NCBI GenBank assembly: GCA_026985685.1
Contig: JALSQA010000121.1
Span: forward strand, 1-14,550
Origin: Campylobacterales bacterium
GTDB lineage: Bacteria; Campylobacterota; Campylobacteria; Campylobacterales; QNZT01
Direction of reading: 5' to 3'
DNA length: 14,550 nucleotides
The translations under genes were made by a program, and so were the position numbers. The notes beneath the pieces are model-generated. The model made no database searches. It was not told the origin of the DNA and saw only the letters and a program-made list of their open reading frames with translations. Numbering within the stretch: position 1 is the stretch's first letter; each line of letters starts with the position of its first letter. This document shows positions 1 through 6,951 of the stretch, one piece after another.

Positions 1-133
1 AAACGAAGCATTAGCAAACTCCCTACTCTCTTTAGACGTAGATGAACAAATTCCGCCAAATCTTTACAAAGCTGTAGCAGAAGTTTTTGTCTGGCTTATG
101 AATAGTGAAAAAAAAGCACAACTAAGTTATTAA
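1..133 (+). CDS. flhX: FlhX-like FlhB C-terminal domain protein (3' end only)
   Basis: Only the last 43 codons are present; the frame is open from base 2 to the TAA at 131-133 and the gene begins outside the window. The visible part contains DEQIPPNLYKAVAEVFVW, which matches the end of the cytoplasmic domain of FlhB, the flagellar type III export switch protein (family pattern: acidic-x-IP-x-x-LY-x-AVAEV). Campylobacterota and Bacillus carry a short stand-alone copy of this domain (FlhX/FhlB/YlqH), and the short tail after the motif fits that better than full-length FlhB. I infer a role in substrate switching or export at the flagellar base. The stop codon overlaps the stop of the convergent EAL gene, leaving no room for an intergenic terminator. 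Full-length FlhB cannot be excluded because the N-terminus is missing. Confidence 0.7.
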   Translation, partial: NEALANSLLSLDVDEQIPPNLYKAVAEVFVWLMNSEKKAQLSY

Positions 134-1917
134 CCATTTTTTAACAAAACAGGGTCGGCTTTATCTATAAAATAACCTTGCACATAATCAACCCCCAAAG
201 CCTTGACTTTATCATAAATAGCTTTTGAAGAGACAAATTCAGCTACTGTTTCGATATTTAAGTCTTTTGCCATTGAAATGATTGATTTTGTCATGATTTC
301 ACTCTCTTTATTTTTATCGATATTTTTTATCAACGAACCATCTATCTTGATATAATCAACTTTCAATTCTCTTAGCTGTGCAAAATTTGAAAATCCACTT
401 CCAAAATCATCTATAGCTATTTTACAGCCATAACTTTTCACTTTTTTGATAAAGTTTTTAACTTTAATCTCTCCACCGATATCTTCATCTTCAAGTATTT
501 CAAATGTAATAAACTTTCCAAACTGATGTCTCTCTAAATTTCTTACTATCAAGCTTGACACACGATGATCTAGCATATCTTCCATGGAGATATTAATCGT
601 GATGGGATGTTGAACATTATGTAATTGCTCAAAACATTTTTTGATCATTTCACGTGAAAGTTCAGTATACATTTTTGATTTTTTGGCGATATCTAAAAAC
701 TCCGCTGGTCTAGCGTATGTATTATCCTCTTTTTTGATACGCATTAGTGATTCATATTTTTCAACTTTATTTGTATGGGTATTATAAATAGCTTGAAAAA
801 ATGGTTCAATTCTGCCATCTTCAATCGCCTCTTTTACCATTTTATTTATCTGAATATTATGCAAAAACTTTTTATCATGATCACCTTTTCTATCATAAAT
901 CCTATATGATTTTTTAGACTTTTCAGCTTCTTTTAGTGCAAAATAAGCATTTTTAACAAGTTCATCACTTCCTATAGCAACACCTACTGTAATCTCTATA
1001 TTGAAACTACTCTCAAAAAATGTAAACTGCTCTTTAGCCAAATTAACAATAATACGATGTAAATATTTTTCCAAATGTTCTTTTTTCAATGCCATTGGAA
1101 TCATCATAGCAAAATGATTAAAATCAATTTTATATAATTTAGCATCTTTATATGGTTTATCATCTTCTAGCCACTCTGCCGTTCGTTTAAGGATAATATT
1201 ACCAGCATCCATACCAAAAAATTCACTCAATTCATCAAAGTTATCGATACTAATATACATTAAAGTGATACGATTAAATAGACTTTGTTCTTTAATCTCT
1301 TCAATATCTGCAAATAATTTTAAACGTGTCGGTAAATTTGTCAATGAATCTCTTAATACTTCTTCACGCACTTGTGTAGGTGTTTTTAACTCTTCTTCAA
1401 ACCCAGTGATAAGAACATAATAATTTTGTGCACTTCTTGGTGGTGCTTTTTTGATTTCTACTTCTAAAGTAATATTTTCTTTACCCTTTTTATATAAAAC
1501 ATCTGCAAAATAAGTACCATCTTTTTGTATAACTTTAGATATAAAAGGTTGTTCTTCTAACGTTAAGAGTCTAAAAATAGAAGTTCCAATTTTTTCATCT
1601 GAATCTATATTTAAAAAATCTTTTATTTTTGAATTTATGTATGTAATATTAAAATTTTCATCCAAATGCATACAATAACTTTTTTCATTCATCAAGTTAC
1701 GATAGATAGAGATCTCTTTTCGTTTGTCTTTTAAATTTTTAACTAAAGTCGTATATTTGCTATAAAAATAACTATAAAAGATAATAATAGTTGCAAGCAT
1801 AAAAGAGAGAAGATCTTTTTGATTACCTAAAACCAGTAATGCAATAACAAGAGTAAAGATAATTCCTACCACTATATACGCTTTACGTGTTTTGTATAAG
1901 TGCAATAATTGATCCAT
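130..1917 (-). CDS. Membrane-anchored PAS / degenerate GGDEF / EAL protein, probable c-di-GMP phosphodiesterase
   Basis: A 595-residue protein with two hydrophobic segments near the N-terminus (about 13-31 and 36-54), a PAS-like sensor region (about 75-175), a GGDEF-fold domain (about 185-345) and a C-terminal EAL domain (about 360-592). The GGDEF signature is lost: residues 263-269 read KIDFNHF, so cyclase activity is not expected, although the fold may still bind GTP or regulate the EAL domain. The EAL domain keeps the residues expected for c-di-GMP hydrolysis: E389 (E-S-L), N442, E473, D503-D504 in DDFGSGFS, K524, E560 and Q580-G-Y. I therefore infer an active phosphodiesterase that lowers c-di-GMP in response to a signal sensed at the membrane. 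The ATG start is preceded by GGAG. It is separated from lipA by 119 bp with its own -10 box. Its neighbour is an flhX-like flagellar gene, but the two are convergent, so any motility link is only suggestive. Confidence 0.9.
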   Translation of the reverse strand: MDQLLHLYKTRKAYIVVGIIFTLVIALLVLGNQKDLLSFMLATIIIFYSYFYSKYTTLVKNLKDKRKEISIYRNLMNEKSYCMHLDENFNITYINSKIKDFLNIDSDEKIGTSIFRLLTLEEQPFISKVIQKDGTYFADVLYKKGKENITLEVEIKKAPPRSAQNYYVLITGFEEELKTPTQVREEVLRDSLTNLPTRLKLFADIEEIKEQSLFNRITLMYISIDNFDELSEFFGMDAGNIILKRTAEWLEDDKPYKDAKLYKIDFNHFAMMIPMALKKEHLEKYLHRIIVNLAKEQFTFFESSFNIEITVGVAIGSDELVKNAYFALKEAEKSKKSYRIYDRKGDHDKKFLHNIQINKMVKEAIEDGRIEPFFQAIYNTHTNKVEKYESLMRIKKEDNTYARPAEFLDIAKKSKMYTELSREMIKKCFEQLHNVQHPITINISMEDMLDHRVSSLIVRNLERHQFGKFITFEILEDEDIGGEIKVKNFIKKVKSYGCKIAIDDFGSGFSNFAQLRELKVDYIKIDGSLIKNIDKNKESEIMTKSIISMAKDLNIETVAEFVSSKAIYDKVKALGVDYVQGYFIDKADPVLLKNG

Positions 1918-1948
1918 TCCTACTCCTACAGACTATTGAAAACTTAAG

Positions 1949-1954
1949 ATTATA
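1949..1954 (-). promoter_or_regulatory. Sigma70-type -10 box for the EAL gene
   Basis: On the minus strand this reads TATAAT preceded by ATG (extended -10 TGn-like). It lies 32 bp upstream of the start codon, predicting a leader of about 25 nt. No clear -35 is visible, as is common in Campylobacterota where AT-rich upstream sequence replaces it. The position and the perfect hexamer support the call; no transcript data are available. Confidence 0.55.
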
Positions 1955-1987
1955 CATTAATACTCTTATATTAAAATAAGTTCAAAG

Positions 1988-2003
1988 TACAATTAACATT
2001 GTA
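1988..2003. repeat. Short palindrome between lipA and the EAL gene
   Basis: TACAAT-TAAC-ATTGTA: two perfect 6-bp arms around 4 bp. It sits about 34 bp upstream of the EAL gene -10 box and 34 bp downstream of the lipA stop. It could be an operator for the EAL gene, or a weak hairpin at the end of the lipA transcript. No U-run typical of an intrinsic terminator follows directly. The rest of this 119-bp spacer is AT-rich with nothing else I can name. Confidence 0.35.
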
Positions 2004-2036
2004 AGTGTTTATATAATTTTAAATAGTTTAATTTTA

Positions 2037-2867
2037 TTATAATTGCTCTGCGAAATATGAACTACGCACTAATATTCCTGAAGATACTGCTTTAAAGCCT
2101 ATTAAATACGCTTTTTCTTTCATCTCATCAAAAAAATCTTGAGTATAGTATTTGATAACACGATGATGTCTTTGTGTAGGCTGTAGGTACTGACCAAGTG
2201 TTAACTGCGTAACTCCTGCATCATATAAATCTTGCATGGTCTCCAATAATTGTGCTTTTGTTTCACCAAAACCTACCATAAGAGAAGATTTTACTGGTTT
2301 GTTACTATAAGTAGCATAATATTTGAGAACTTTAAGCGACCGTTCATAATCACTTTGAGGACGTATACGTTTGGTTAACTGTCGAATTGTTTCTTGATTA
2401 TGTGCAAGTTTATCTACATCACAAGAGAGGATTATATCTAAAGCCGTAGTATTTGCTTTAAAATCTGGTGTAAGTAATTCTATTTTTGTTTGGGGTGAAA
2501 TGGATTTTATTGCTAAAACACACTTTGCAAAATGTCTAGCTCCAAAATCTTTTAAATCATCACGATCAACAGAAGTAATTACAACATAACTAAGATTTAA
2601 TGCTTTAATAGCTTTTGCAATTCGTTCAGGTTCACTAGGATCAGGAGGAGATGGTTTGCCTGTTTTTACATTACAAAAACGACAAGCCCTTGTACATGTA
2701 TTGCCAAGGATCATAAATGTCGCAACATCTCGTCCATAACATTCACTTCGATTAGGACAAGCAGCTTCTTCACATATCGTTGTAAGAGCATGTTCTTTAA
2801 GAATTGTAGTAATTTTTGCAACTTTTTCTGGATTTGGGGCTAGAACTCTGGGCTTATAAGGATTCAT
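2037..2867 (-). CDS. lipA: Lipoyl synthase (radical SAM)
   Basis: LipA inserts two sulfur atoms into octanoyl groups on lipoyl domains, using S-adenosylmethionine and two 4Fe-4S clusters. Counting from the ATG at 2867 (276 residues), the auxiliary-cluster cysteines are C32, C37 and C43 (CEEAACPNRSEC). The radical-SAM cysteines are C58, C62 and C65 (CTRACRFC), and the family's C-terminal R-S-S-Y motif is present 10-7 residues from the end. It is somewhat shorter than E. coli LipA, mainly at the N-terminus. A TTG lies one codon upstream, but ATG is preferred. The start overlaps the lipB stop by 14 nt and lacks a strong Shine-Dalgarno sequence, so translation probably depends on ribosomes finishing lipB. 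It is the last gene of the PDH operon; its obvious substrate is the E2 encoded three genes upstream. Confidence 0.97.
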   Translation of the reverse strand: MNPYKPRVLAPNPEKVAKITTILKEHALTTICEEAACPNRSECYGRDVATFMILGNTCTRACRFCNVKTGKPSPPDPSEPERIAKAIKALNLSYVVITSVDRDDLKDFGARHFAKCVLAIKSISPQTKIELLTPDFKANTTALDIILSCDVDKLAHNQETIRQLTKRIRPQSDYERSLKVLKYYATYSNKPVKSSLMVGFGETKAQLLETMQDLYDAGVTQLTLGQYLQPTQRHHRVIKYYTQDFFDEMKEKAYLIGFKAVSSGILVRSSYFAEQL

Positions 2868-3438
2868 CAAAAATCTTTAGTATTTCTGAAATTATAAAGT
2901 TATTCACTTCTTCACAGCTTATGTGAATATCTTCATGTTTCAAAGATGTAGCTGAAATATTTTCTAATCCACAAGGATGAATGCGATTGTGAAAAGCAAG
3001 ATCTACCGAAACATTGAGTGCCACGCCATGAAGAGAAACACCCTCTTTATAGCGAAATCCAAGTGAACAAATTTTACGATTTTGAATATAAAAACCAGGG
3101 TTTTGATTATCATAATAAAAACCTAATTCAAACTGTTCAAAAAAATGACTAAATACTTCCTTGATATTTTTAAAAAAACGTGGTGGAGATGGGGTTTGAA
3201 AACAAAAATAGTAAACATTTTGTCCTTCACTATGACAAGTAATAGAACCTCCCCTATCGGTGGAAATTGTTTCTACATCCCAATTTAATTCTTTATTATC
3301 TTGTCCAATAGTATAACAAGCAGAATGTTCTACTAGTATCAAATGATTTTGTCCATCCTCAAGTGCTTGCTGATGTGTTTTGCACATTTGTTTATATGCT
3401 ATTTCATATGGTAGTAATCCCCACTGATGTAAAATCAT
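2854..3438 (-). CDS. lipB: Lipoyl(octanoyl) transferase
   Basis: LipB moves octanoate from acyl carrier protein onto the lipoyl-domain lysine, making the substrate for LipA. The 194-residue protein shows the family motifs in order: HSACYTIG (38-45), RGGSITCH (62-69) with the following E-G-Q, the catalytic lysine K122 in RKICSLG, VSLHGVALNV (134-143), and the catalytic cysteine C156 in HPCG. The loop usually reading H-G-P-G-Q is H-S-E-G-Q here, a mild departure. Its ATG overlaps the lpdA stop in an ATGA arrangement (3435-3438), and its 3' end overlaps lipA. I infer translational coupling and co-expression with the complex it modifies. Confidence 0.95.
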   Translation of the reverse strand: MILHQWGLLPYEIAYKQMCKTHQQALEDGQNHLILVEHSACYTIGQDNKELNWDVETISTDRGGSITCHSEGQNVYYFCFQTPSPPRFFKNIKEVFSHFFEQFELGFYYDNQNPGFYIQNRKICSLGFRYKEGVSLHGVALNVSVDLAFHNRIHPCGLENISATSLKHEDIHISCEEVNNFIISEILKIFDESL

Positions 3439-4751
3439 ATTTTAAAGTATGCTTTTTGCACGGCTTCACTAAATGTTGGATGAGCCATAATCGTTTTATT
3501 TGCAAGAGATATATCCATCTCACCTGCAAGAGCCATCGATATAGAAGCTATCAACTCTTCTGCTAAAGGTGCAAGTATCTCAACCCCTAATATAAAACCT
3601 TCCATATCAACATACAAAACAACTACACCATCTTGTGCATCGTGTACACGAGAGAGTGTAAAATGATTTAATGGAACAATACGCTCTTTAAAATCAATAT
3701 TTTGTTTCTCTAATTTCGTACGATTTAGCCCAACTGTAGCATATCCCATAGGTAAAGTATGAATAAAACGAACAACATGATTTAGATTAAGTACTTGTGG
3801 TTTTTTACCTAGTATTCTTTGTGTTACATAAAGCACCTCTGCTCTGGCTGCATGAGCTAGTTGTACTTTACCATTACAATCCCCTATGGCATAGTGATTT
3901 TTAAGCGTTGTTTCAAAATGTTCATCAGTCACAATTCCTCTATCTACTTTAATCAAATCAGTAGCGATACAGTCACTATTTGGATGACGACCTGTTGCAA
4001 CAAGAAGTTTCTCAAAATATTTTGAATTTCCATCCTCAAAAGTGATATGAACCCCACGAGTAGTACTTTTTGCTTTACTAATTGGATGATTTAAAAGATG
4101 AATGACATTAAGATTTGAGTGCTGTTTTTCAAGCGAATTTTGTATAAGTGGATGTGCATTTTTGAGTAAACCATTTTTACGTGAAATAAGTGTCGTTTTC
4201 ACACCACAACTAGCAAAAAAACTTGCCATCTCTAAACCAATAGCACCATCACCATAAATTGCTATATTTTGAGGAAGTTCAAGCATATTCAGCACCTCAT
4301 CACTTGTAATAATATCTATCCCATCATAGACAATACCTTCTGGAATAAAAGGTGAAGAACCAGTACCAATGACAATATATTTTGCTTGAATTTCTTTACC
4401 ATTTACCTCTAGTGTATGTGGAGCAATAACATGACCATCACCCTCTATTAAATCAACTTGTGAACATTGGGCTGTGACTGCTTTGGTAGCTTTTTGGATA
4501 AGCTTGTTTTTTTTCTCATAAAGTAGATTCATATCCAAAGATAAATCACCTGCAAAAATATCTGAACGACTTTGTCGTAAAGTATTTGCATAATATAAAA
4601 ACATTTTGGAAGGAATACAACCACGGTGTAAACAAATTCCGCCAAGCTGTGAAAGCGAACGCTCAACAAGTCCTACTTTCAAACCACTTTTAGCAGCTAT
4701 CACTGCACCTGCATAGTTTAAGCCACCACCGAGATAAATAATATCATACAT
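3435..4751 (-). CDS. lpdA: Dihydrolipoamide dehydrogenase-type flavoprotein (PDH E3), NADPH-like coenzyme fingerprint
   Basis: E3 reoxidises the dihydrolipoyl arm of E2 through FAD and a redox disulfide, passing electrons to NAD(P). This 438-residue protein is shorter than typical E3 (about 470). It shows the redox pair C40/C45 in CLHRGCIPSK, a second nucleotide-binding motif GDGAIG (167-172), the second FAD motif around AIGDC (288-292) and the catalytic H424/E429 in HPTFSE. Two things are odd. The first FAD glycine motif reads GGGLNYAG, with Tyr where the third glycine of GxGxxG is expected. At the end of the coenzyme-binding beta strand the NAD-typical Glu is S190 followed by R191-K192, resembling NADPH-dependent glutathione reductase. 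AAGGAG in the last codons of pdhC is its ribosome site; the gap is 6 bp. Neighbours E1, E2, LipA and LipB make an E3 role the best call. Confidence 0.92.
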   Translation of the reverse strand: MYDIIYLGGGLNYAGAVIAAKSGLKVGLVERSLSQLGGICLHRGCIPSKMFLYYANTLRQSRSDIFAGDLSLDMNLLYEKKNKLIQKATKAVTAQCSQVDLIEGDGHVIAPHTLEVNGKEIQAKYIVIGTGSSPFIPEGIVYDGIDIITSDEVLNMLELPQNIAIYGDGAIGLEMASFFASCGVKTTLISRKNGLLKNAHPLIQNSLEKQHSNLNVIHLLNHPISKAKSTTRGVHITFEDGNSKYFEKLLVATGRHPNSDCIATDLIKVDRGIVTDEHFETTLKNHYAIGDCNGKVQLAHAARAEVLYVTQRILGKKPQVLNLNHVVRFIHTLPMGYATVGLNRTKLEKQNIDFKERIVPLNHFTLSRVHDAQDGVVVLYVDMEGFILGVEILAPLAEELIASISMALAGEMDISLANKTIMAHPTFSEAVQKAYFKI

Positions 4752-4757
4752 TTTTCA

Positions 4758-5984
4758 TTACTCCTTAAAAAGAGTTTGATCTTTTGCTAATGTTTTCAAA
4801 GTTTGCATAAACTTTGCAGCTTGATAACCATTGATAATACGATGATCTAAAGTAAGTGTAACACTGATTTTATTCTCTTTTCCACTACCAATCGCTGCAA
4901 TAGCACTATCATCAGCATTGATCATGGCATCAAAACGTTCTACCCCAAACATACCAAGATTTGAGACTGCAAAAGTTGAACCTTGCATATCTTTAGGTGT
5001 TATATCTTTATTTTTTACTTTATTTTCATAATTTTTTAATTTTTCATCAATCTCATCTACACTCAACAAATTTGCATCTTTAAAAACAACCATATAAAGT
5101 AAATCTTCATGTGCGATTGCAAGAGCGATAGAAGCATTTGGATACGTGATAATATGCTCTTGCTTAAGAGTGCTACGAAAAGTTTCATGTTCCATCATCG
5201 CTTGAGCAAAAAGTTTGATAAGCCAAACCGAAACCGAATACTTTTTATGAGAGAGTATTAATGTCGCATCAATATTATCATATAGATGATAAGTTGGTTT
5301 TTTTGCAGAATTTTCAACCGTTTTTATCAATGCTTTTTGAAAAGTACTAATCTCTTTTGGCAAAGGAATATCATGTGACTGGATATAAGAAATAATCTCT
5401 GCACTATCGTGCTTTTTATCTTCCGCAAAAAGTGATAAATCAAGTTTATACTGCTTAAGTAATTGAAGTGCTTTAGGTGTAAAATAGTGTTCCATACGAT
5501 AATCAAGGATATCTTTTTGATGTGCAGGAATTGGTAATTTTCCCTCTTTTTGAAGCTTTTGTAAATCAATCTTGTACTGTGCTGCAAGTGCCTTTGCCTT
5601 AGGTGAAGCATCACCTTCTACAATATCAAACCCAAGTATTTCATCCAAAAAAGAAGTCTGAGAAGTTTGAGGTTTTGTCTCTTTTTCATCTGTTTTTTTC
5701 TCTTCTTTAGGAAGTTCTTTTTCAACATAGGCAGTTGGTTCTTTTGCATCTGTATCAATCACAGCGATAATACTACCAACCCGAACACTCTCACCCTCTT
5801 TAACACTAAGACTTTTTACTGTCCCCTCTTTGAAACTCTGCACTTCCATGATCGCTTTATCTGACTCAACATCGGCTATCACATCACCTTTTTTGACATG
5901 ATCTCCTGGTTTAATCTTCCAACTAATAAGCTTACCTTCATCCATAGAATCAGAAAGCTGTGGCATCACTATTTCATATGCCAT
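4758..5984 (-). CDS. pdhC: Pyruvate dehydrogenase E2, dihydrolipoamide acetyltransferase
   Basis: E2 forms the core of the complex and transfers the acetyl group from its lipoyl arm to CoA. Domains of the 408-residue protein: lipoyl domain 1-78 with lipoyl lysine K43 (ESDKAIMEV); charged linker about 80-122; two peripheral-subunit-binding-like segments, about 126-163 (starting ASPKAKALA) and 167-203 (starting FTPKALQLL); and a shortened acyltransferase domain about 207-405. SNLGMFGVERF (341-351) and the active site DHRIING (380-386) are in place. H381 is retained, but the aspartate of the usual HRxxDG is N385. The start at 5984 follows GGGGAGAAAAAC and begins directly with the lipoyl domain; the open frame upstream lies inside pdhB and is not lipoyl-like. 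It overlaps the pdhB stop by 11 nt. The 2-oxo acid specificity rests on E1, so a branched-chain or acetoin complex is a less likely alternative. Confidence 0.93.
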   Translation of the reverse strand: MAYEIVMPQLSDSMDEGKLISWKIKPGDHVKKGDVIADVESDKAIMEVQSFKEGTVKSLSVKEGESVRVGSIIAVIDTDAKEPTAYVEKELPKEEKKTDEKETKPQTSQTSFLDEILGFDIVEGDASPKAKALAAQYKIDLQKLQKEGKLPIPAHQKDILDYRMEHYFTPKALQLLKQYKLDLSLFAEDKKHDSAEIISYIQSHDIPLPKEISTFQKALIKTVENSAKKPTYHLYDNIDATLILSHKKYSVSVWLIKLFAQAMMEHETFRSTLKQEHIITYPNASIALAIAHEDLLYMVVFKDANLLSVDEIDEKLKNYENKVKNKDITPKDMQGSTFAVSNLGMFGVERFDAMINADDSAIAAIGSGKENKISVTLTLDHRIINGYQAAKFMQTLKTLAKDQTLFKE

Positions 5985-6951
5985 GTTTTTCTCCCCAAGA
6001 GATAATTCTCTTTGCAATCGAATCAACAGTAGGAATAGATGCAAGTTCAAGTTTACGATTATACGGAATTGGTACATCTACCCCCGCTATACGAAGTGGT
6101 GGAGCATCTAGTGAATAAAATAGCTCTTGTGCCACCCAGCTTAGTATTTGTGCACCATATCCTCCTGTTTTATGGTCTTCTTCAACCATCACAAGGCGTG
6201 TGGTTTTTTCAATTGATTTTTTCAATGTTTCATAATCAACAGGATTCAAAGAACACAAATCAATCACTTCACAACTACAAGAGAGTTCTTTTTCGATCTT
6301 TGGTACAGCCACAAGAACTTCATCAACCATTTTCAGATAACTAACAATTGTTATATCTTTACCCTCTTTTTTAATCTGTGCTTTAAAAGGATCGATACTA
6401 TTTTTGGTATCTACCTCTCCCTTTTTGTTATAAAGCAGTTCATGTTCGATAAAAACAACCGGATCATCCATCATGATTGCCTTTTTCAAAGCATGATAAG
6501 CATAGTTTGGATCACTTGCAGCAAAAACTACAAGTCCAGGAACAGCACAAAGCATCTGTTCATAACTTTCTGAGTGTTGGGCAGCAAGTTGCCGACTTAC
6601 ACCCTGAGGAAATCTCACTACCATCGGCAAAGTAATTTTACCTGCACTCATATAATGAAGTTTTGCCATATGATTGATGATTTGATCAAATGCCAATAGT
6701 GCAAAATTTGCTGTCATGATTTCTGCGACTGGACGTAATCCTCCTATCGCCATTCCTACAGCATTTCCTACAATACTTAACTCCGCAATAGGTGTGTCAA
6801 TAAGACGTTTTTCACCATATTTTGCATAAAGTCCTTGTGTTACACGATATGAACCACCATAATACCCGACATCTTCTCCTAGAACAACAATCTTTTCATC
6901 TTTTGCCATTGTCTCATCAAGAGCTAGATTTAATGCTTCACGATACAACAT
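5974..6951 (-). CDS. pdhB: Pyruvate dehydrogenase E1 component, beta subunit
   Basis: Together with PdhA this forms the alpha2beta2 thiamin-diphosphate decarboxylase that loads acetyl groups onto lipoyl-E2. The 325-residue length is normal. Family motifs: EALNLALDE near the start, GEDVGYYGGSYRVT (25-38), GEKRLIDTPIAE (46-57, E57 being the ThDP-activating glutamate), FPQGVSRQLAAQHSESYE with H126 (114-131), and DPVVFIEHELLY (163-174). VPIPYNRKLELASIP near the C-terminus is typical. The GVSRQLAAQHS and FIEHELLYN stretches remind me of the cyanobacterial/plastid E1-beta group, a recollection and not an alignment. AGAGGAG precedes the ATG, and the start overlaps the pdhA stop by 14 nt. Acetoin dehydrogenase E1 is a close relative and an alternative, but the adjacent lipoate genes and glycolytic genes favour pyruvate. 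Confidence 0.93.
   Translation of the reverse strand: MLYREALNLALDETMAKDEKIVVLGEDVGYYGGSYRVTQGLYAKYGEKRLIDTPIAELSIVGNAVGMAIGGLRPVAEIMTANFALLAFDQIINHMAKLHYMSAGKITLPMVVRFPQGVSRQLAAQHSESYEQMLCAVPGLVVFAASDPNYAYHALKKAIMMDDPVVFIEHELLYNKKGEVDTKNSIDPFKAQIKKEGKDITIVSYLKMVDEVLVAVPKIEKELSCSCEVIDLCSLNPVDYETLKKSIEKTTRLVMVEEDHKTGGYGAQILSWVAQELFYSLDAPPLRIAGVDVPIPYNRKLELASIPTVDSIAKRIISWGEKHGI

Noticed and set aside
5985..6077. N-terminal extension of PdhC by 31 residues
   Set aside because: It lies entirely inside pdhB, is not lipoyl-domain-like, and a ribosome site plus ATG at 5984 begins exactly with the lipoyl domain.
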